From NCBI GenBank assembly GCA_946494345.1, contig CAMMBX010000001.1:1-51605 (forward strand): a DNA stretch of 51,605 nt. The letters are read 5' to 3'. The position numbers and the translations under genes are program-made. Below the pieces are notes generated by a model, which made no database searches, was not told the DNA's origin, and saw nothing but the letters and a program-made list of their open reading frames with translations. The stretch's first letter is position 1. Each line of letters opens with the position of its first letter. This document shows positions 9,601 to 16,279 of this stretch, piece after piece. The DNA comes from an uncultured Mycoplasmatota bacterium (GTDB lineage Bacteria > Bacillota_I > Bacilli_A > RF39 > UBA660).

Positions 9601-9924
9601 GTTAGAAGTGACTTAGAAGATAGATTTGGTAAACTTAGTGAAGATATCATTGTTTATATGTATGAAGAGTGGTTTGAGAAACTTGTTAAACAAGTGGGTG
9701 TTACTAAAGTTAGTGAGACTAAAAATACTATTGAACTTTACTTTGATAAAGAATCTACTAGTAAGTTAAATACAGAAGATTTATTTATGAATGCATATAC
9801 TATTAGTCCTATGTTTAGATTTAAGAGTAGGGAGAGTGATTTAACTATTATCTTAGATATTGTTAAATTAGAGAAACATCCTATATATTATTTAGTTGCT
9901 TTGTTATCTAGTATGGTGAGTTAA
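6640..9924 (+). CDS. mfd: Transcription-repair coupling factor
   Basis: Mfd removes RNA polymerase stalled at DNA lesions and recruits UvrA. The 1094-residue protein has the UvrB-like N-terminal half, the CarD-type RNA-polymerase interaction domain near residue 425 (LEIGDYVVHQVHGIGIY), Walker A GDVGFGKTE at 577-585, and the DEEQ box at 677-680. TATPIPRTLQMSIAGIRSLS and QIRGRVGRS are the RecG-like translocase motifs, and a C-terminal TRCF domain follows. It is somewhat shorter than the 1177 residues of Bacillus. The start has AGAAAGGGG 5 nt upstream. It closes the pth-mfd unit. Confidence 0.98.
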   Translation: MKVFDNFFEKIYDKDIALTGMTEELFAVYVNKLYDNKKNILIVTSNLVESNSLYRSISNYTDNVYLFPMDDFLTSEAMAISPDLMVTRLETMEAISKDSPAIVITNLMGYLRYLPTKKEYLKSVLSLKVNDEISPKELVERLTNIGYERTTLVTKTGEIGVRGFVIDIFPLGESNPVRLEFFGDTIDSIRYFDGKSQKSLNEIKSIEIYPYTEIFSNDTFIPEEKRNTKYLSEYGDVTNIGGYLDNHVTIYKDKSAILINYKQICTDILEYREEKDTDFKGSYMASFDDIYENDALHYLTVDNLDKSLKIIDFKSKELPLFNDDIEGITKYIREKLYANYTVIVCLKDYQLHSFRSKISLPIMDTTMDEIYHNKLNLVNFSLDSGFQYKNYIFLTGRELFRNNEKVKKYKTKFKYNTKITDLNKLEIGDYVVHQVHGIGIYNGLKTLSQQGVLKDYIEVLYQGNDKLYIPVEKIDMLYKYTGKEGVRPTIYKLGGKEWEKVKARVKSKVQDMANDLLRVQAERERQKGFAFSPDNELQKEFEDAFPYVATNDQLLATKQIKEDMEKVSPMDRLLVGDVGFGKTEVAFRAAFKAIMDNKQVLLLCPTTILSSQHYKNALERFKDFPVNIGLLNRFTSTRERNRILEELREGTIDFVIGTHRILSDDIRPKDLGLLIIDEEQRFGVKHKEKLKQYKSTVDVLTLTATPIPRTLQMSIAGIRSLSLIETPPRDRYPIQTYVIAYNKQLVREAIMKEMSRDGQVFLLFNNVENIEQEVMEIENLVPSARVIYAHGRMDKTKIEDVMQSFIDHEADVLVCTTIIETGIDIPNVNTLIILDADRFGLAQLYQIRGRVGRSNKIAYCYLMYQEHKVLTETAEKRLKVIKEFTELGSGFSIATRDLSIRGAGDILGSKQAGFIDSVGIDLYLKMLNEEVERLKGNVVEEDSEEESNKTLLNVSTHISDDYVTDDDLKIMIHRMINEIDSKEKLEEVRSDLEDRFGKLSEDIIVYMYEEWFEKLVKQVGVTKVSETKNTIELYFDKESTSKLNTEDLFMNAYTISPMFRFKSRESDLTIILDIVKLEKHPIYYLVALLSSMVS

Positions 9925-9931
9925 GTTTTTA

Positions 9932-9960
9932 TTTACAAAATGAAGAAATAGTGTATTATA
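9932..9960 (+). promoter_or_regulatory. Sigma-A-type promoter for the 94-aa gene
   Basis: A TTTACA -35 (9932-9937) and a TATTAT -10 (9954-9959) are separated by 16 bp, just after the mfd stop and about 30 nt before the Shine-Dalgarno of the next gene. Confidence 0.6.
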
Positions 9961-9987
9961 TGTGGCAAATGAAGGTAGAGAGGTTTT

Positions 9988-10272
9988 GTGAGCAATGTAT
10001 CATATTATAATATTTATGATGATGATTATGATGGTGATAGAGAAAGGTATTTTAAAAAGAAATATGATAAGACTGTTGAAACTTTAAATAAGTTATCAGA
10101 GTTAATTGCTTTTATAAATACTTATGGGAAACTTTATACTAAATATTATGAGGCATTTATTATTAATCTTAATAATGTTAGTGAACATTTTTTACAGAGT
10201 TCTGATTTTAAAGTTATTGATGAATTATATACATTATATTCTTCTTTAAGAGAGTTAAACAAATCAAAATAA
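9988..10272 (+). CDS. Hypothetical protein, 94 aa
   Basis: I do not recognise this protein. It is soluble and helical, with an acidic Tyr/Asp-rich start (YYNIYDDDYDGDRERYFKKK) and no signal peptide or membrane segment. The GTG start is supported by AGAGAGG 4 nt upstream and by the promoter at 9932. In the same frame, after the TAA at 10270, a further 45 codons stay open to a TAA at 10408, so the gene could be the 5' part of a longer gene cut by a nonsense change. In Bacillus this interval lies between mfd and spoVT. Confidence 0.6.
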   Translation: MSNVSYYNIYDDDYDGDRERYFKKKYDKTVETLNKLSELIAFINTYGKLYTKYYEAFIINLNNVSEHFLQSSDFKVIDELYTLYSSLRELNKSK

Positions 10273-10410
10273 GAAATTTTTGAAGTGTTACAAATTGTAT
10301 TATGTAATCTTCCTGCTTTTGAAATTGTAGAAACATCAACTAGAGAAAAAAGACATAAAAAGAAGACATATTCCTTAGAACGCTCTACTGAAATAAAGTA
10401 CAATTTTTAA
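10273..10410 (+). other. In-frame open extension after the 94-aa gene
   Basis: Forty-five sense codons follow the TAA of the preceding gene in its own frame, reading IFEVLQIVLCNLPAFEIVE near the start and ending at TAA 10408-10410. There is no ATG, GTG or TTG with a Shine-Dalgarno at its beginning. It may be a relic C-terminus or a chance open stretch. Nothing else is evident before the terminator at 10454. Confidence 0.35.
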
Positions 10411-10453
10411 TTTATACTACTATTGAAATGAATTACACTATGTGTGTGTATAG

Positions 10454-10482
10454 CTCAAGTTTTTAATGGCTTGAGTTTTTTT
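10454..10482 (+). terminator. Intrinsic terminator
   Basis: CTCAAG (10454-10459) pairs with CTTGAG (10470-10475) and is followed by a run of seven T. It ends the transcript of the 94-aa gene and immediately precedes a new promoter. Confidence 0.8.
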
Positions 10483-10487
10483 GTATC

Positions 10488-10516
10488 TTGACTAAAACCT
10501 TTTATCTTCTTATACT
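10488..10516 (+). promoter_or_regulatory. Strong sigma-A-type promoter
   Basis: TTGACT (10488-10493), a 17-bp spacer and TATACT (10511-10516). The predicted start near 10523 leaves a leader of only about 14 nt, consisting essentially of the GGAGG element, before ATG 10537. Confidence 0.8.
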
Positions 10517-10536
10517 TATTAGTAGAATTGGAGGCT

Positions 10537-11175
10537 ATGAATACTGTGGTTAAAGAGGATATTTTAAAGCAACATAAAGAGATTTTAATGACAGCAGGGG
10601 TTGAACTTGCTACTAATAATACTAATTCTTTAATAGAAGATGATATTATTAATGGAGTTATTGAAGTACCACTTGAAGCGATGGATACTGTTAAACAAAG
10701 AGTTCTTAATATCGCTAAACATAACAATTTAATCTTAAATAGTGATAAATTTAATGAAGTTTTAACTAATTATAAAGATGATTTAAAGAAAGAGTTTAGA
10801 AATATTTTTAAAAGACGGATAGATATAATTAAAGATAATTATTCTAAGATGGATGATGATAAGCCATTAGAGTTGGTTAAAAACTTAAAGAAAGAATTAG
10901 TTAAATTTAATAAAGATGCTAAAAAAGAAGAGAAGCAAGTTCTTACTAGTCTTGTTAAAGAGAAGCTTGTAGGTAATTTAGATTTGATAGTTAAAGATAG
11001 TAATCCTAACTTTAAAAAGGAGGCTATTAAGTTTTTACAAAACGCGTATGTAAAACAAATATTGGAAACTATAGATATGAAAATATTGGTAAAGGATACT
11101 ATACTTCTTAATAGTTTGAAAGAACAAATAGAAAGATTCGTTTTTACTATGGAAAATTCTCATTTATTTGATTAA
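10537..11175 (+). CDS. Hypothetical cytoplasmic protein, about 212 aa
   Basis: I do not recognise this protein. It is rich in Lys, Asp and Asn, predicted mostly helical, with likely coiled-coil in the middle (residues 65-130, many KKEL/KEEK repeats), and no signal peptide or transmembrane helix. It has its own strong promoter and a terminator overlapping its stop, so it is monocistronic. The start is uncertain: GGAGG at 10530-10534 is only 2 nt before ATG 10537 but 11 nt before an in-frame GTG at 10546. It lies directly before spoVT, where Bacillus has no conserved equivalent that I can name. Confidence 0.6.
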   Translation: MNTVVKEDILKQHKEILMTAGVELATNNTNSLIEDDIINGVIEVPLEAMDTVKQRVLNIAKHNNLILNSDKFNEVLTNYKDDLKKEFRNIFKRRIDIIKDNYSKMDDDKPLELVKNLKKELVKFNKDAKKEEKQVLTSLVKEKLVGNLDLIVKDSNPNFKKEAIKFLQNAYVKQILETIDMKILVKDTILLNSLKEQIERFVFTMENSHLFD

Positions 11176-11189
11176 ATGAGGATTTTTTT
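11153..11189 (+). terminator. Intrinsic terminator overlapping the stop codon
   Basis: CTCATTTA (11159-11166) pairs with TAAATGAG (11173-11180), extended by A/T pairs on both sides, followed by a T run. The TAA of the preceding gene is in the 3' arm. Confidence 0.85.
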
Positions 11190-11328
11190 ATGTTTCTTTT
11201 TTAATTGGAAATAATTACCAAGGAAAAAAACTACTTCTTACGTATATAATATCAATAGATAGCATAATTTTGATGGTATAAAATGGGCAGATATTGGAAC
11301 AATAACTACTGTAAAGGAAGGAGCATAT

Positions 11329-11868
11329 ATGAAAACAACAGGTGTAGTAAGAAGAGTTGATGATTTAGGAAGAATAGTTATTCCTAAAGATATAAGAAAA
11401 TCTCTTAGAATTAGAGATGGTGAATCTTTGGAGTTTTTTGTAGATAAAGAAACAATAAGCTTAAAAAAGTTTTCTACAAGTGCAGATTTAAGTGAAATGG
11501 CACAGTCTTTACTTGATACTATTTATATGACTATTAGTAAAAGCATGTTTGTTACTGATAGAGATAGGGTAGTAGCAGGTAGTGGAAAATTAAAAAAAGA
11601 ATTTTATGGATTTAATATTTCTACAAGATTAGAAGAATATTTATTTCAAACGGAAAACTTAGTGAAAGGAACAAGCTTAATAGAGGAACTTGTAGATAGC
11701 AAGAATAAGGGGATAGAATATAAATATATTCTTAGCCCAATTTTATCAGACGGTGAGACTATAGGTCTAGTTTTAATGATTATTGAAGATAGTAAAAGCT
11801 TTACTGAAGAAGATGAGCATATAATTCAGATAATTGCTAATTTTCTTTCAAAATATCTTGAAGATTAA
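11329..11868 (+). CDS. spoVT: Stage V sporulation regulator SpoVT
   Basis: SpoVT is a DNA-binding regulator of late forespore (sigma-G) genes. The 179-residue protein has the N-terminal AbrB swapped-hairpin domain (VVRRVDDLGRIVIPKDIRKS, then LRIRDGESLEFF) and a C-terminal GAF-like domain of about 120 residues ending with EEDEHIIQIIANFLSKYLED. The length matches Bacillus SpoVT, which distinguishes it from the shorter AbrB and Abh. AAGGAAGGAG lies 7 nt before the ATG. It sits downstream of mfd as in Bacillus. I could not identify a convincing sigma-G promoter in the 150 nt upstream. Confidence 0.93.
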   Translation: MKTTGVVRRVDDLGRIVIPKDIRKSLRIRDGESLEFFVDKETISLKKFSTSADLSEMAQSLLDTIYMTISKSMFVTDRDRVVAGSGKLKKEFYGFNISTRLEEYLFQTENLVKGTSLIEELVDSKNKGIEYKYILSPILSDGETIGLVLMIIEDSKSFTEEDEHIIQIIANFLSKYLED

Positions 11869-11894
11869 TTATTGTTGTGCTAAACTAGCTTTGT

Positions 11895-12127
11895 TAAAAG
11901 TTTTGATGAAGAGTTTTATAGTTATTTAGTTATAGAGAGTTCTTGGTTGGTGAAAAAGAAACAAATAATTTCTATAAGATATGGCTTCTGAACTTTCATA
12001 TTGATATGTAAGTATGAACGTGCTAAGCGTTAATTAGAATAAGTGTACAAGATTTATTGTAAAGAAAGGTGGTACCACGGAATTTTTCGTCCTTTTGATA
12101 TAATAAATCTTTTTATTTTAAGGAGGG
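11895..12127 (+). promoter_or_regulatory. Methionine T-box leader of metG, probably translational
   Basis: The leader has Stem I elements (AGAGAG, then GGTTGGTGAAAAAG at 11946-11959). The specifier side ends ATG-G-CTTC, with ATG at 11981-11983 matching methionine and CTTC pairing with GAAG upstream. The T-box bulge TGGTACC (12070-12076) is flanked by AAAGG/CCTTT (12065-12069 with 12091-12095) and ACG/CGT (12077-12079 with 12088-12090), the canonical antiterminator. No terminator hairpin with a T run follows. Instead TCCTT can pair with the metG Shine-Dalgarno AAGGAGGG (12120-12127), which suggests control of translation initiation by uncharged tRNA-Met (inference). Confidence 0.88.
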
Positions 12128-12133
12128 ATATTA

Positions 12134-13672
12134 ATGGACAAATATTATATTACAACTGCTATAAGTTATACATCAGGTAAGCCTCACATAGGTAATACTT
12201 ATGAAGTTGTGTTAGCGGATGCTATTGCAAGGTATAAAAGAAGTAAAGGCTTTGATGTTTATTTTCAAACTGGTACTGATGAACATGGTTTAAAAATTGA
12301 GAGAAAAGCTAAGGAAGCAGGAGTTGAACCACAAGAGTTTGTTGATTCTGTTGCTACTGAGATTAAAAGAATTTGGGATTTAATGGATACTAGTTATGAT
12401 AAATTTGTTAGAACAACTGATAAACATCATGAAGAGATTGTACAAAAAATATTTAATAAGTTGTATGAACAAGGAGATATTTATAAAGGGGAGTATGAAG
12501 GATGGTACTGTACTCCATGTGAATCTTTTTTTACTGATAGTCAATTAGTAGATGGTAAATGTCCTGATTGTGGTAGAGAAGTTGAAAAACAAAAAGAAGA
12601 AGCTTATTTTTTTAGAATGAGTAAATATCAAGATGGATTATTAAAATATATTGAAGAACATGATGATTTTATAGAGCCAGAGTCTCGCAGAAATGAAATG
12701 ATTAATAATTTTTTAAAACCTGGATTACAAGATTTATGTGTTACTAGAACTTCTTTTAAATGGAGTATTCCTGTTACTTTTGACCCTAAACATGTTATTT
12801 ATGTATGGATAGATGCTTTAACAAATTATATTACTTTTATAGGATATGATCCTGATGGTAGTAGTGATTTATTTAAAAAACTTTGGCCTGCTGACTTGCA
12901 TTTAATAGGTAAAGATATCCTTCGTTTTCATACAATCTATTGGCCTATTATCTTAATGGCTTTAGACTTACCTTTACCTAAGAAAATATTTGGTCATCCT
13001 TGGTTACTTACTGATAATGATAAGATGAGTAAAAGTAAAGGTAATGTTATTTATGCTGATGATTTAGTAAACTTATTTGGAGTAGATGCTGTTAGATATT
13101 ATTTACTTAAAGAGATTCCATATGCAAACGATGGTAATATAAGTTATGATTTACTTATTGATGTAATTAATAGTGATCTTGCTAATACTTTAGGTAATTT
13201 AGTTCAAAGAACAATTAGTATGGTTAATAAATATTTTGATGGTGTTGTTAGTAATAAAAAAAATTATGAAGATATTGATAAGGAGTTTATTTCTAAGATA
13301 AATGGTTTAGATAAAAAAATAGAAAAATCTATGGATGATTTATATGTAGCAGAATCTATTAATCATATTATGGACTTGTTACGTTCTAGTAATAAATATA
13401 TAGATGATACTACTCCTTGGATTCTTGCAAAAGATGAATCAAAGAAAGATAGGTTAGAGACAGTTTTATATAATTTACTTGAATCTATTAGAGTTGCTGC
13501 TATTAATCTTTCTTTTGCTATACCATCTACATCTAAAGAAATATTGAAACAGATTAATAATGATAAAGATGCTAATACTTATTTAAGTGATAATAAATAT
13601 AGTGTTAATACTCCTAAACCATTATTTGAACGAATAGATAAGAAAAAGTTTTTGGATGAACATAATTTGTAA
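12134..13672 (+). CDS. metG: Methionyl-tRNA synthetase
   Basis: This class I synthetase charges tRNA-Met for initiation and elongation. It has the HIGH-type signature HIGN at residues 18-21, a zinc knuckle with C126, C129, C143 and C146, the KMSKS loop at 297-301, and the helical anticodon-binding domain. At 512 residues it is the short form lacking the C-terminal EMAP/tRNA-binding extension of the 664-residue Bacillus enzyme. The Shine-Dalgarno AAGGAGGG lies 6 nt before the ATG and is part of the T-box switch. metG-tatD is the usual order. Confidence 0.97.
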   Translation: MDKYYITTAISYTSGKPHIGNTYEVVLADAIARYKRSKGFDVYFQTGTDEHGLKIERKAKEAGVEPQEFVDSVATEIKRIWDLMDTSYDKFVRTTDKHHEEIVQKIFNKLYEQGDIYKGEYEGWYCTPCESFFTDSQLVDGKCPDCGREVEKQKEEAYFFRMSKYQDGLLKYIEEHDDFIEPESRRNEMINNFLKPGLQDLCVTRTSFKWSIPVTFDPKHVIYVWIDALTNYITFIGYDPDGSSDLFKKLWPADLHLIGKDILRFHTIYWPIILMALDLPLPKKIFGHPWLLTDNDKMSKSKGNVIYADDLVNLFGVDAVRYYLLKEIPYANDGNISYDLLIDVINSDLANTLGNLVQRTISMVNKYFDGVVSNKKNYEDIDKEFISKINGLDKKIEKSMDDLYVAESINHIMDLLRSSNKYIDDTTPWILAKDESKKDRLETVLYNLLESIRVAAINLSFAIPSTSKEILKQINNDKDANTYLSDNKYSVNTPKPLFERIDKKKFLDEHNL

Positions 13673-13694
13673 AATATAATGTAAATAATAAAAT

Positions 13695-13727
13695 AAATGA
13701 GATGGTTTTGTAAATTATCTCATTTTT
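13695..13727 (+). terminator. Intrinsic terminator of metG
   Basis: AAATGAGAT (13695-13703) pairs with ATCTCATTT (13717-13725), followed by TTTTTTG. Confidence 0.85.
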
Positions 13728-13796
13728 TGTGTTATAGTTGAAGGGTAGTGTTTGAAGTAACAAGTAGTATTTGAGTCGTAAGAAAGGATAAAGTTT

Positions 13797-13970
13797 ATGA
13801 CTAAAAGACGAAAGTTAGAAATTGAAACAGTAATATTTGTAATACTGTATGTAGTATTAGTATTTATGGTTGTTTTTGGGCATAATTTATTAGATATTGT
13901 TTATTTAGTAATATTAACTTTTTATTTAATAAGATTGTTTTTATGTCGAAGGAGAAAATCTAATAAATAG
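13797..13970 (+). CDS. Small two-helix membrane protein, 57 aa
   Basis: This small gene encodes 57 residues: a basic start (MTKRRKLEIE), a hydrophobic helix of about 18 residues (TVIFVILYVVLVFMVVFG), a short HNLLD turn, a second hydrophobic helix (IVYLVILTFYLIRLFL), and a basic tail (CRRRKSNK). AGAAAGGA (13781-13788) is 8 nt before the ATG. Positive charge at both ends predicts both termini inside the cell. Its stop lies in the loop of a terminator hairpin, so it is a defined unit. I do not recognise a family. Confidence 0.65.
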   Translation: MTKRRKLEIETVIFVILYVVLVFMVVFGHNLLDIVYLVILTFYLIRLFLCRRRKSNK

Positions 13971-13997
13971 TTTAATGGACTGTTTATTAGATTTTTT
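13955..13997 (+). terminator. Intrinsic terminator after the 57-aa gene
   Basis: AAAATCTAATAAA (13955-13967) pairs perfectly over 13 bp with 13983-13995, with a 15-nt loop that holds the TAG stop of the small membrane protein and a T run in and after the 3' arm. Confidence 0.85.
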
Positions 13998-14025
13998 TGA
14001 TATAATTGTTGAGGAGGTTATTGAT

Positions 14026-14781
14026 ATGTTAATAGATACACATTGTCATTTAAGTAAAGAAGATTATGATAATATAGATGAAGTAATTGATAATAATAAG
14101 AAAGCTTTAGTTAATAAAATAGTTGTTTCTGGTTGTAGTAAAGAAAGTATTAAAGAAGTGATGGTGTTAAAAGATAAATATGATATGGTTTATGTAACTT
14201 TAGGCTTTCATCCAGAGTATGCTGATATTATTACTGTTAACGATTTGAATTATTTGCGGAATTTATTAAAAGAGAAAAAGGTAGTTGGTATTGGGGAGAT
14301 AGGACTTGATTATCATTATACTAAAGAAAATAAAGATAAGCAGTTGTGGTTGTTTGAAGAACAATTAAAAATAGCATACGATTATAATTTGCCTGTTGTA
14401 ATACATTCTAGGGATGCTACTATGGACACTATTAATATATTAAAAAAGTATAAGGTAAGAGGGATAATTCATTGTTTTAGTGGAAGTTTAGAAACAGCTA
14501 ATATTTATATAGGAATGGGCTTTTTATTAGGAATTGGTGGGGTTGTAACTTTTAAAAATTCTAAATTAAAAGATGTGGTTAAAAATATATCTTTAAATAA
14601 TATAGTTTTAGAAACTGATAGTCCTTATCTTACTCCTGAACCTTTTAGGGGTAAAGTTAATTCTTCTAAGTATTTAGTATATATTGCTAAGTTCATTGCT
14701 GATTTAAAAAATATAAGTGTAGAAGAAATAGAAAAAATTACCAGTAATAATGCTTCTTGTTTGTTTGACTTTAATAAGTAA
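14026..14781 (+). CDS. tatD: TatD family metal-dependent hydrolase
   Basis: TatD-family enzymes are metal-dependent DNases/hydrolases with a TIM-barrel fold. The 251-residue protein begins MLIDTHCHLSKEDYD (metal HxH) and has GIGEIGLDYHYTK (catalytic Glu), PVVIHSRDA, IIHCFSGS and LETDSPYLTPEPFRG, the complete metal-ligand set. ATG 14026 is chosen because GAGGAGG at 14011-14017 is 8 nt upstream; the longer in-frame opening from 13975 lies inside the preceding terminator. It follows metG as in Bacillus (metS-yabD). Confidence 0.95.
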   Translation: MLIDTHCHLSKEDYDNIDEVIDNNKKALVNKIVVSGCSKESIKEVMVLKDKYDMVYVTLGFHPEYADIITVNDLNYLRNLLKEKKVVGIGEIGLDYHYTKENKDKQLWLFEEQLKIAYDYNLPVVIHSRDATMDTINILKKYKVRGIIHCFSGSLETANIYIGMGFLLGIGGVVTFKNSKLKDVVKNISLNNIVLETDSPYLTPEPFRGKVNSSKYLVYIAKFIADLKNISVEEIEKITSNNASCLFDFNK

Positions 14782-14821
14782 TAATGCTAGTATTAATATA
14801 AGTAGAAAATGAGGTATTATA

Positions 14822-15409
14822 ATGGGAAAGAAATTTTTAGGATATTTTGGATTAGTAGGTATTATTTTTACTTTAAGTTTTATTGTTTTGTCAGGTAATA
14901 GTAAAACAGTTGTTAGTACTTCTAATATTAATAGTGTTAAGAGTTTACAAGCCGTTCATATTGTTAATAAATATAATTCTATTAAAGAAGCAGAGAAAGC
15001 AAAAGAACCTACCCTTTATAATAGTTTTGCTGAAGCACTAAGTGTTGCTAGTACTAGTCCTGTTGCTTTTATGGGTACGCTTACTGCTTATGGTCCTGAT
15101 TGTCCTGGCTGTTCTGGAAATAGTGCTTGTCCACCAAGACAGAATTTTAAAAACGGTAATATTTATTTTGAAGATCAAGTTTATGGAACAGTTAGAGTAG
15201 TTGCTGCTGATAGGTCTATCCCATGTGGTAGTATTGTTAGAATAAGTGGTATTAATATTTATAGTGAACCTATTCTTGCTATTGTTATGGATAGAGGAGG
15301 GGCAGTTACTGGTAATCATATGGATTTATTGTTTACAAGTCAATCTAATTTAGAAGGCTTTGCTACTAGTCACAATATTAAGTTTGAAATTATCAGGTAT
15401 GGATGGTAA
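14822..15409 (+). CDS. Secreted 3D-domain protein (YabE/MltA-like)
   Basis: This is a 195-residue exported protein with an N-terminal signal or anchor (FLGYFGLVGIIFTLSFIVL) and a C-terminal 3D domain, the double-psi beta barrel found in resuscitation-factor-like murein enzymes. The three aspartates occur in VVAADRSIPCG, AIVMDRGG and GNHMDLLF. The Bacillus gene at this position, yabE, also has DUF348 and G5 domains; here only a short linker (AEALSVASTS) precedes the 3D domain. An unusual Cys-rich insertion, GPDCPGCSGNSACPPR, interrupts the first strand and could be disulfide-bonded. A role in peptidoglycan turnover is inferred from the family. Confidence 0.88.
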   Translation: MGKKFLGYFGLVGIIFTLSFIVLSGNSKTVVSTSNINSVKSLQAVHIVNKYNSIKEAEKAKEPTLYNSFAEALSVASTSPVAFMGTLTAYGPDCPGCSGNSACPPRQNFKNGNIYFEDQVYGTVRVVAADRSIPCGSIVRISGINIYSEPILAIVMDRGGAVTGNHMDLLFTSQSNLEGFATSHNIKFEIIRYGW

Positions 15410-15410
15410 T

Positions 15411-15446
15411 AAAGTGTCTAATCTTTGGCACTTTTTTCTTTTTTTT
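15411..15446 (+). terminator. Intrinsic terminator of the 3D-domain gene
   Basis: AAAGTG (15411-15416) pairs with CACTTT (15429-15434), followed by a long T-rich tract. The stretch is almost identical to the terminator at 16180, with one mismatch in about 32 nt. Confidence 0.85.
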
Positions 15447-15456
15447 TAAAAAATAG

Positions 15457-15486
15457 TTGCTTTCATAATTAGAACTATGCTATAGT
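15457..15486 (+). promoter_or_regulatory. Promoter of TasA-like gene 1
   Basis: TTGCTT (15457-15462), 18 bp, TATAGT (15481-15486) with an extended TGC element directly before the -10. The predicted leader is only about 20 nt and starts at the Shine-Dalgarno. Confidence 0.7.
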
Positions 15487-15512
15487 TATTGTAGAAGGAG
15501 GTTAGATACAAG

Positions 15513-16163
15513 ATGAAGGATAATAATTCTAAACAAGTATTATTATCAGTGCTAGGAGTAGCAATTTTAGTTGTGGCTGTAGTTGGAGTTTCATTTGCAG
15601 CATTCACTTTTAGTCAACCAGGAGAAAAAGTAAACCAAATTACTACTGGTACTATTAACATGAGTTATAGTGAACCAGAAAATGGTATTACTTTAACTGA
15701 TGCAATGCCAATGGAAGATGTTACTGGTAAAGCTTTATCTGATGATAATGAAACTTTTGACTTTACTGTAAGTGCTACTATTAAGGGTTCAGGTACAACT
15801 ACAATTAACTATGCTATTACTGCTGTAACTGAGCCAGCTCAAGTTTTAACTGATGAGTATGTTAAAGTTTACTTAACTGACATGGGAGCTAGTGATACTG
15901 CTATTACTGGTTATGAAACACCTAAGAAAGTTAGTACATTAGAGAAGACTGGTGCTAGTGAAGCAAGCGGTGCTCCACAAGGTCAATATGTATTAGAGCG
16001 TGGTACATTTACTGCAAATGCTACAAATCAATATCGTTTAAGAATGTGGGTTTCTTCTGATTATCCAATTGATCAACAAAATGTTAATTCTGGTAGCGGT
16101 GCTCCAGGTGCTCAAACATATAAATTGAGAGTAAATGTATACGGTCAAGCAGCTGCTCAATAG
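15513..16163 (+). CDS. TasA/CalY-like secreted fibre subunit, paralogue 1
   Basis: This 216-residue protein has a short cytoplasmic start (MKDNNSKQ), a hydrophobic SipW-type signal (residues 9-29) and a likely cut after VVGVSFA, leaving AFTFSQPGEKV. That agrees with TasA, whose mature form starts AFND followed by a TGTLDLS-type strand; here the strand is ITTGTINMSYSE (43-54). The core ends with YRLRMWV (174-180) and YKLRVNVYGQ (203-212). TasA-family proteins form extracellular biofilm fibres; assembly here is inference. The Shine-Dalgarno GAAGGAGG is strong and the codons look more optimised than in its neighbours, so it may be the major subunit. It has its own promoter and terminator. Confidence 0.82.
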   Translation: MKDNNSKQVLLSVLGVAILVVAVVGVSFAAFTFSQPGEKVNQITTGTINMSYSEPENGITLTDAMPMEDVTGKALSDDNETFDFTVSATIKGSGTTTINYAITAVTEPAQVLTDEYVKVYLTDMGASDTAITGYETPKKVSTLEKTGASEASGAPQGQYVLERGTFTANATNQYRLRMWVSSDYPIDQQNVNSGSGAPGAQTYKLRVNVYGQAAAQ

Positions 16164-16179
16164 TAGTATGTATGCTTAA

Positions 16180-16214
16180 AAAGTGTCTAATCTCTGGCAC
16201 TTTTTTCTTTTTCT
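16180..16214 (+). terminator. Intrinsic terminator of TasA-like gene 1
   Basis: AAAGTG (16180-16185) pairs with CACTTT (16198-16203), then a T-rich run. It is a near copy of the terminator at 15411, so the two flank gene 1 as direct repeats about 769 bp apart. Confidence 0.85.
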
Positions 16215-16224
16215 TTAATTTTGA

Positions 16225-16254
16225 TTGATTTTAACCTTTTTTATGTGATATATT
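16225..16254 (+). promoter_or_regulatory. Promoter of TasA-like gene 2
   Basis: TTGATT (16225-16230), 18 bp, TATATT (16249-16254) with a TGA extended -10. The architecture is the same as the promoter of gene 1. Confidence 0.6.
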
Positions 16255-16279
16255 GGTTTTAGTATAATAGGAGGTTAAA

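Noticed and set aside
10146..10403. Minus-strand 85-codon gene between the 94-aa gene and the terminator
   Set aside because: It lacks a Shine-Dalgarno and overlaps a supported gene on the other strand.
11190..11328. Sigma-G promoter for spoVT
   Set aside because: A GCATA is present but no CATNNTA -10 lies at 17-18 bp.
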